Assembly (NCBI GenBank): GCA_022559985.1
Contig: JAFJTR010000019.1
Span: 186,001 to 250,000, forward strand
DNA from: Parastagonospora avenae f. sp. tritici 18332-5
Lineage: Eukaryota > Ascomycota > Dothideomycetes > Pleosporales > Phaeosphaeriaceae
Length of the DNA stretch: 64,000 nt
Direction of reading: 5' to 3'
The notes under the pieces were generated by a model. That model worked only from the letters and a program-made list of their open reading frames with translations. It made no database searches and had not been told where the DNA came from. The position numbers and the translations under genes are program-made. This document shows, piece after piece, positions 63,857 to 64,000 of this stretch (positions are counted from its first letter, which is position 1; each line of letters begins with the position of its first letter).

Positions 63857-64000
63857 TTACCGGTCAACTTCACCGAACACTAGATCCATGGTACCAATAA
63901 TAGCGACGGCATCAGCAAGCAAGTGACCTCTTGAAATCTGGTCCATGCAGGCCAAGTGTGCAAATCCAGGTGCCCTGATCTTACACCTGTATGGCCTCTC
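63857..64000 (-). CDS. nuo-49: NADH:ubiquinone oxidoreductase 49 kDa subunit, C-terminal end
   Basis: The last 47 codons of a gene entering from the right edge; the TAA is at 63857-63859. The segment reads RPYRCKIRAPGFAHLAC, then SRGHLLADAVAIIGTMDLVF and GEVDR, which is the near-invariant C-terminus of the complex I 49 kDa subunit (NDUFS2, bacterial NuoD). This subunit lines the quinone-binding pocket in the mitochondrial peripheral arm. The frame is fully open to the window edge. A Cys stands where most homologues I know have Gly or Ala (LAC-MDQ). Only this fragment is visible, so targeting sequence and introns cannot be judged. Confidence 0.95.
   Translation of the reverse strand, partial: ERPYRCKIRAPGFAHLACMDQISRGHLLADAVAIIGTMDLVFGEVDR

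Overview
This window is nuclear DNA of a filamentous ascomycete (Pezizomycotina), most likely a dothideomycete. The evidence is a dense set of housekeeping genes split by short introns (mostly 45-105 nt, donors GTAAGT/GTACGT/GTATGT, CTAAC/CTGAC branch sites, pyrimidine-poor CAG/TAG acceptors) and fungal forms of SIN3, type I myosin, BUB2, MDM38 and SNX4. A multi-copy family of 2EXR/F-box-like proteins, of a kind I associate with dothideomycetes, supports the class, but the order is inference. Splice sites were placed by hand from reading frame, consensus and family alignment.

Layout. 0-24 kb: SIN3 corepressor (runs off the left edge), an intracellular GH3 beta-glucosidase, a 2.7 kb gene-free stretch with a degenerate repeat, class I myosin, Polo kinase, OPA3-like protein, an unknown nuclear-type protein and an F-box/JmjC protein. 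24-36 kb: eIF4A, a Nudix hydrolase, the mitotic-exit GAP BUB2, a zinc CDF transporter and a PTR2 peptide transporter. 36-49 kb: a Cys-rich tail-anchored/GPI-like protein, two 2EXR-like genes, NOP14, a small membrane protein, MDM38/LETM1, adenylate kinase 2 and sorting nexin 4. 49.6-57.1 kb: an accessory island of six tandem 2EXR-like paralogues, all on the minus strand; two look intact and four carry in-frame stops. 57-64 kb: an alpha/beta hydrolase, a DUF202 membrane protein, two low-complexity proteins and the C-terminus of the complex I 49 kDa subunit (runs off the right edge).

Functional links. Mitochondrial genes recur (OPA3-like, MDM38, ADK2, 49 kDa subunit); MDM38 and ADK2 diverge from one 0.7 kb intergenic region. 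Polo kinase and BUB2 both act in mitotic exit but lie 10 kb apart and are not an operon-like unit. The most unusual part is the 2EXR island: a repeated gene template (tiny first exon, one phase-2 intron, then a QSPLLRLPAELRN-type core), where most disabling stops fit C-to-T changes, often CpA to TpA, as expected if repeat-induced point mutation acted on the duplicates. Two proposed GC-AG introns and a proposed start-codon-only exon in the myosin gene are further points to check.
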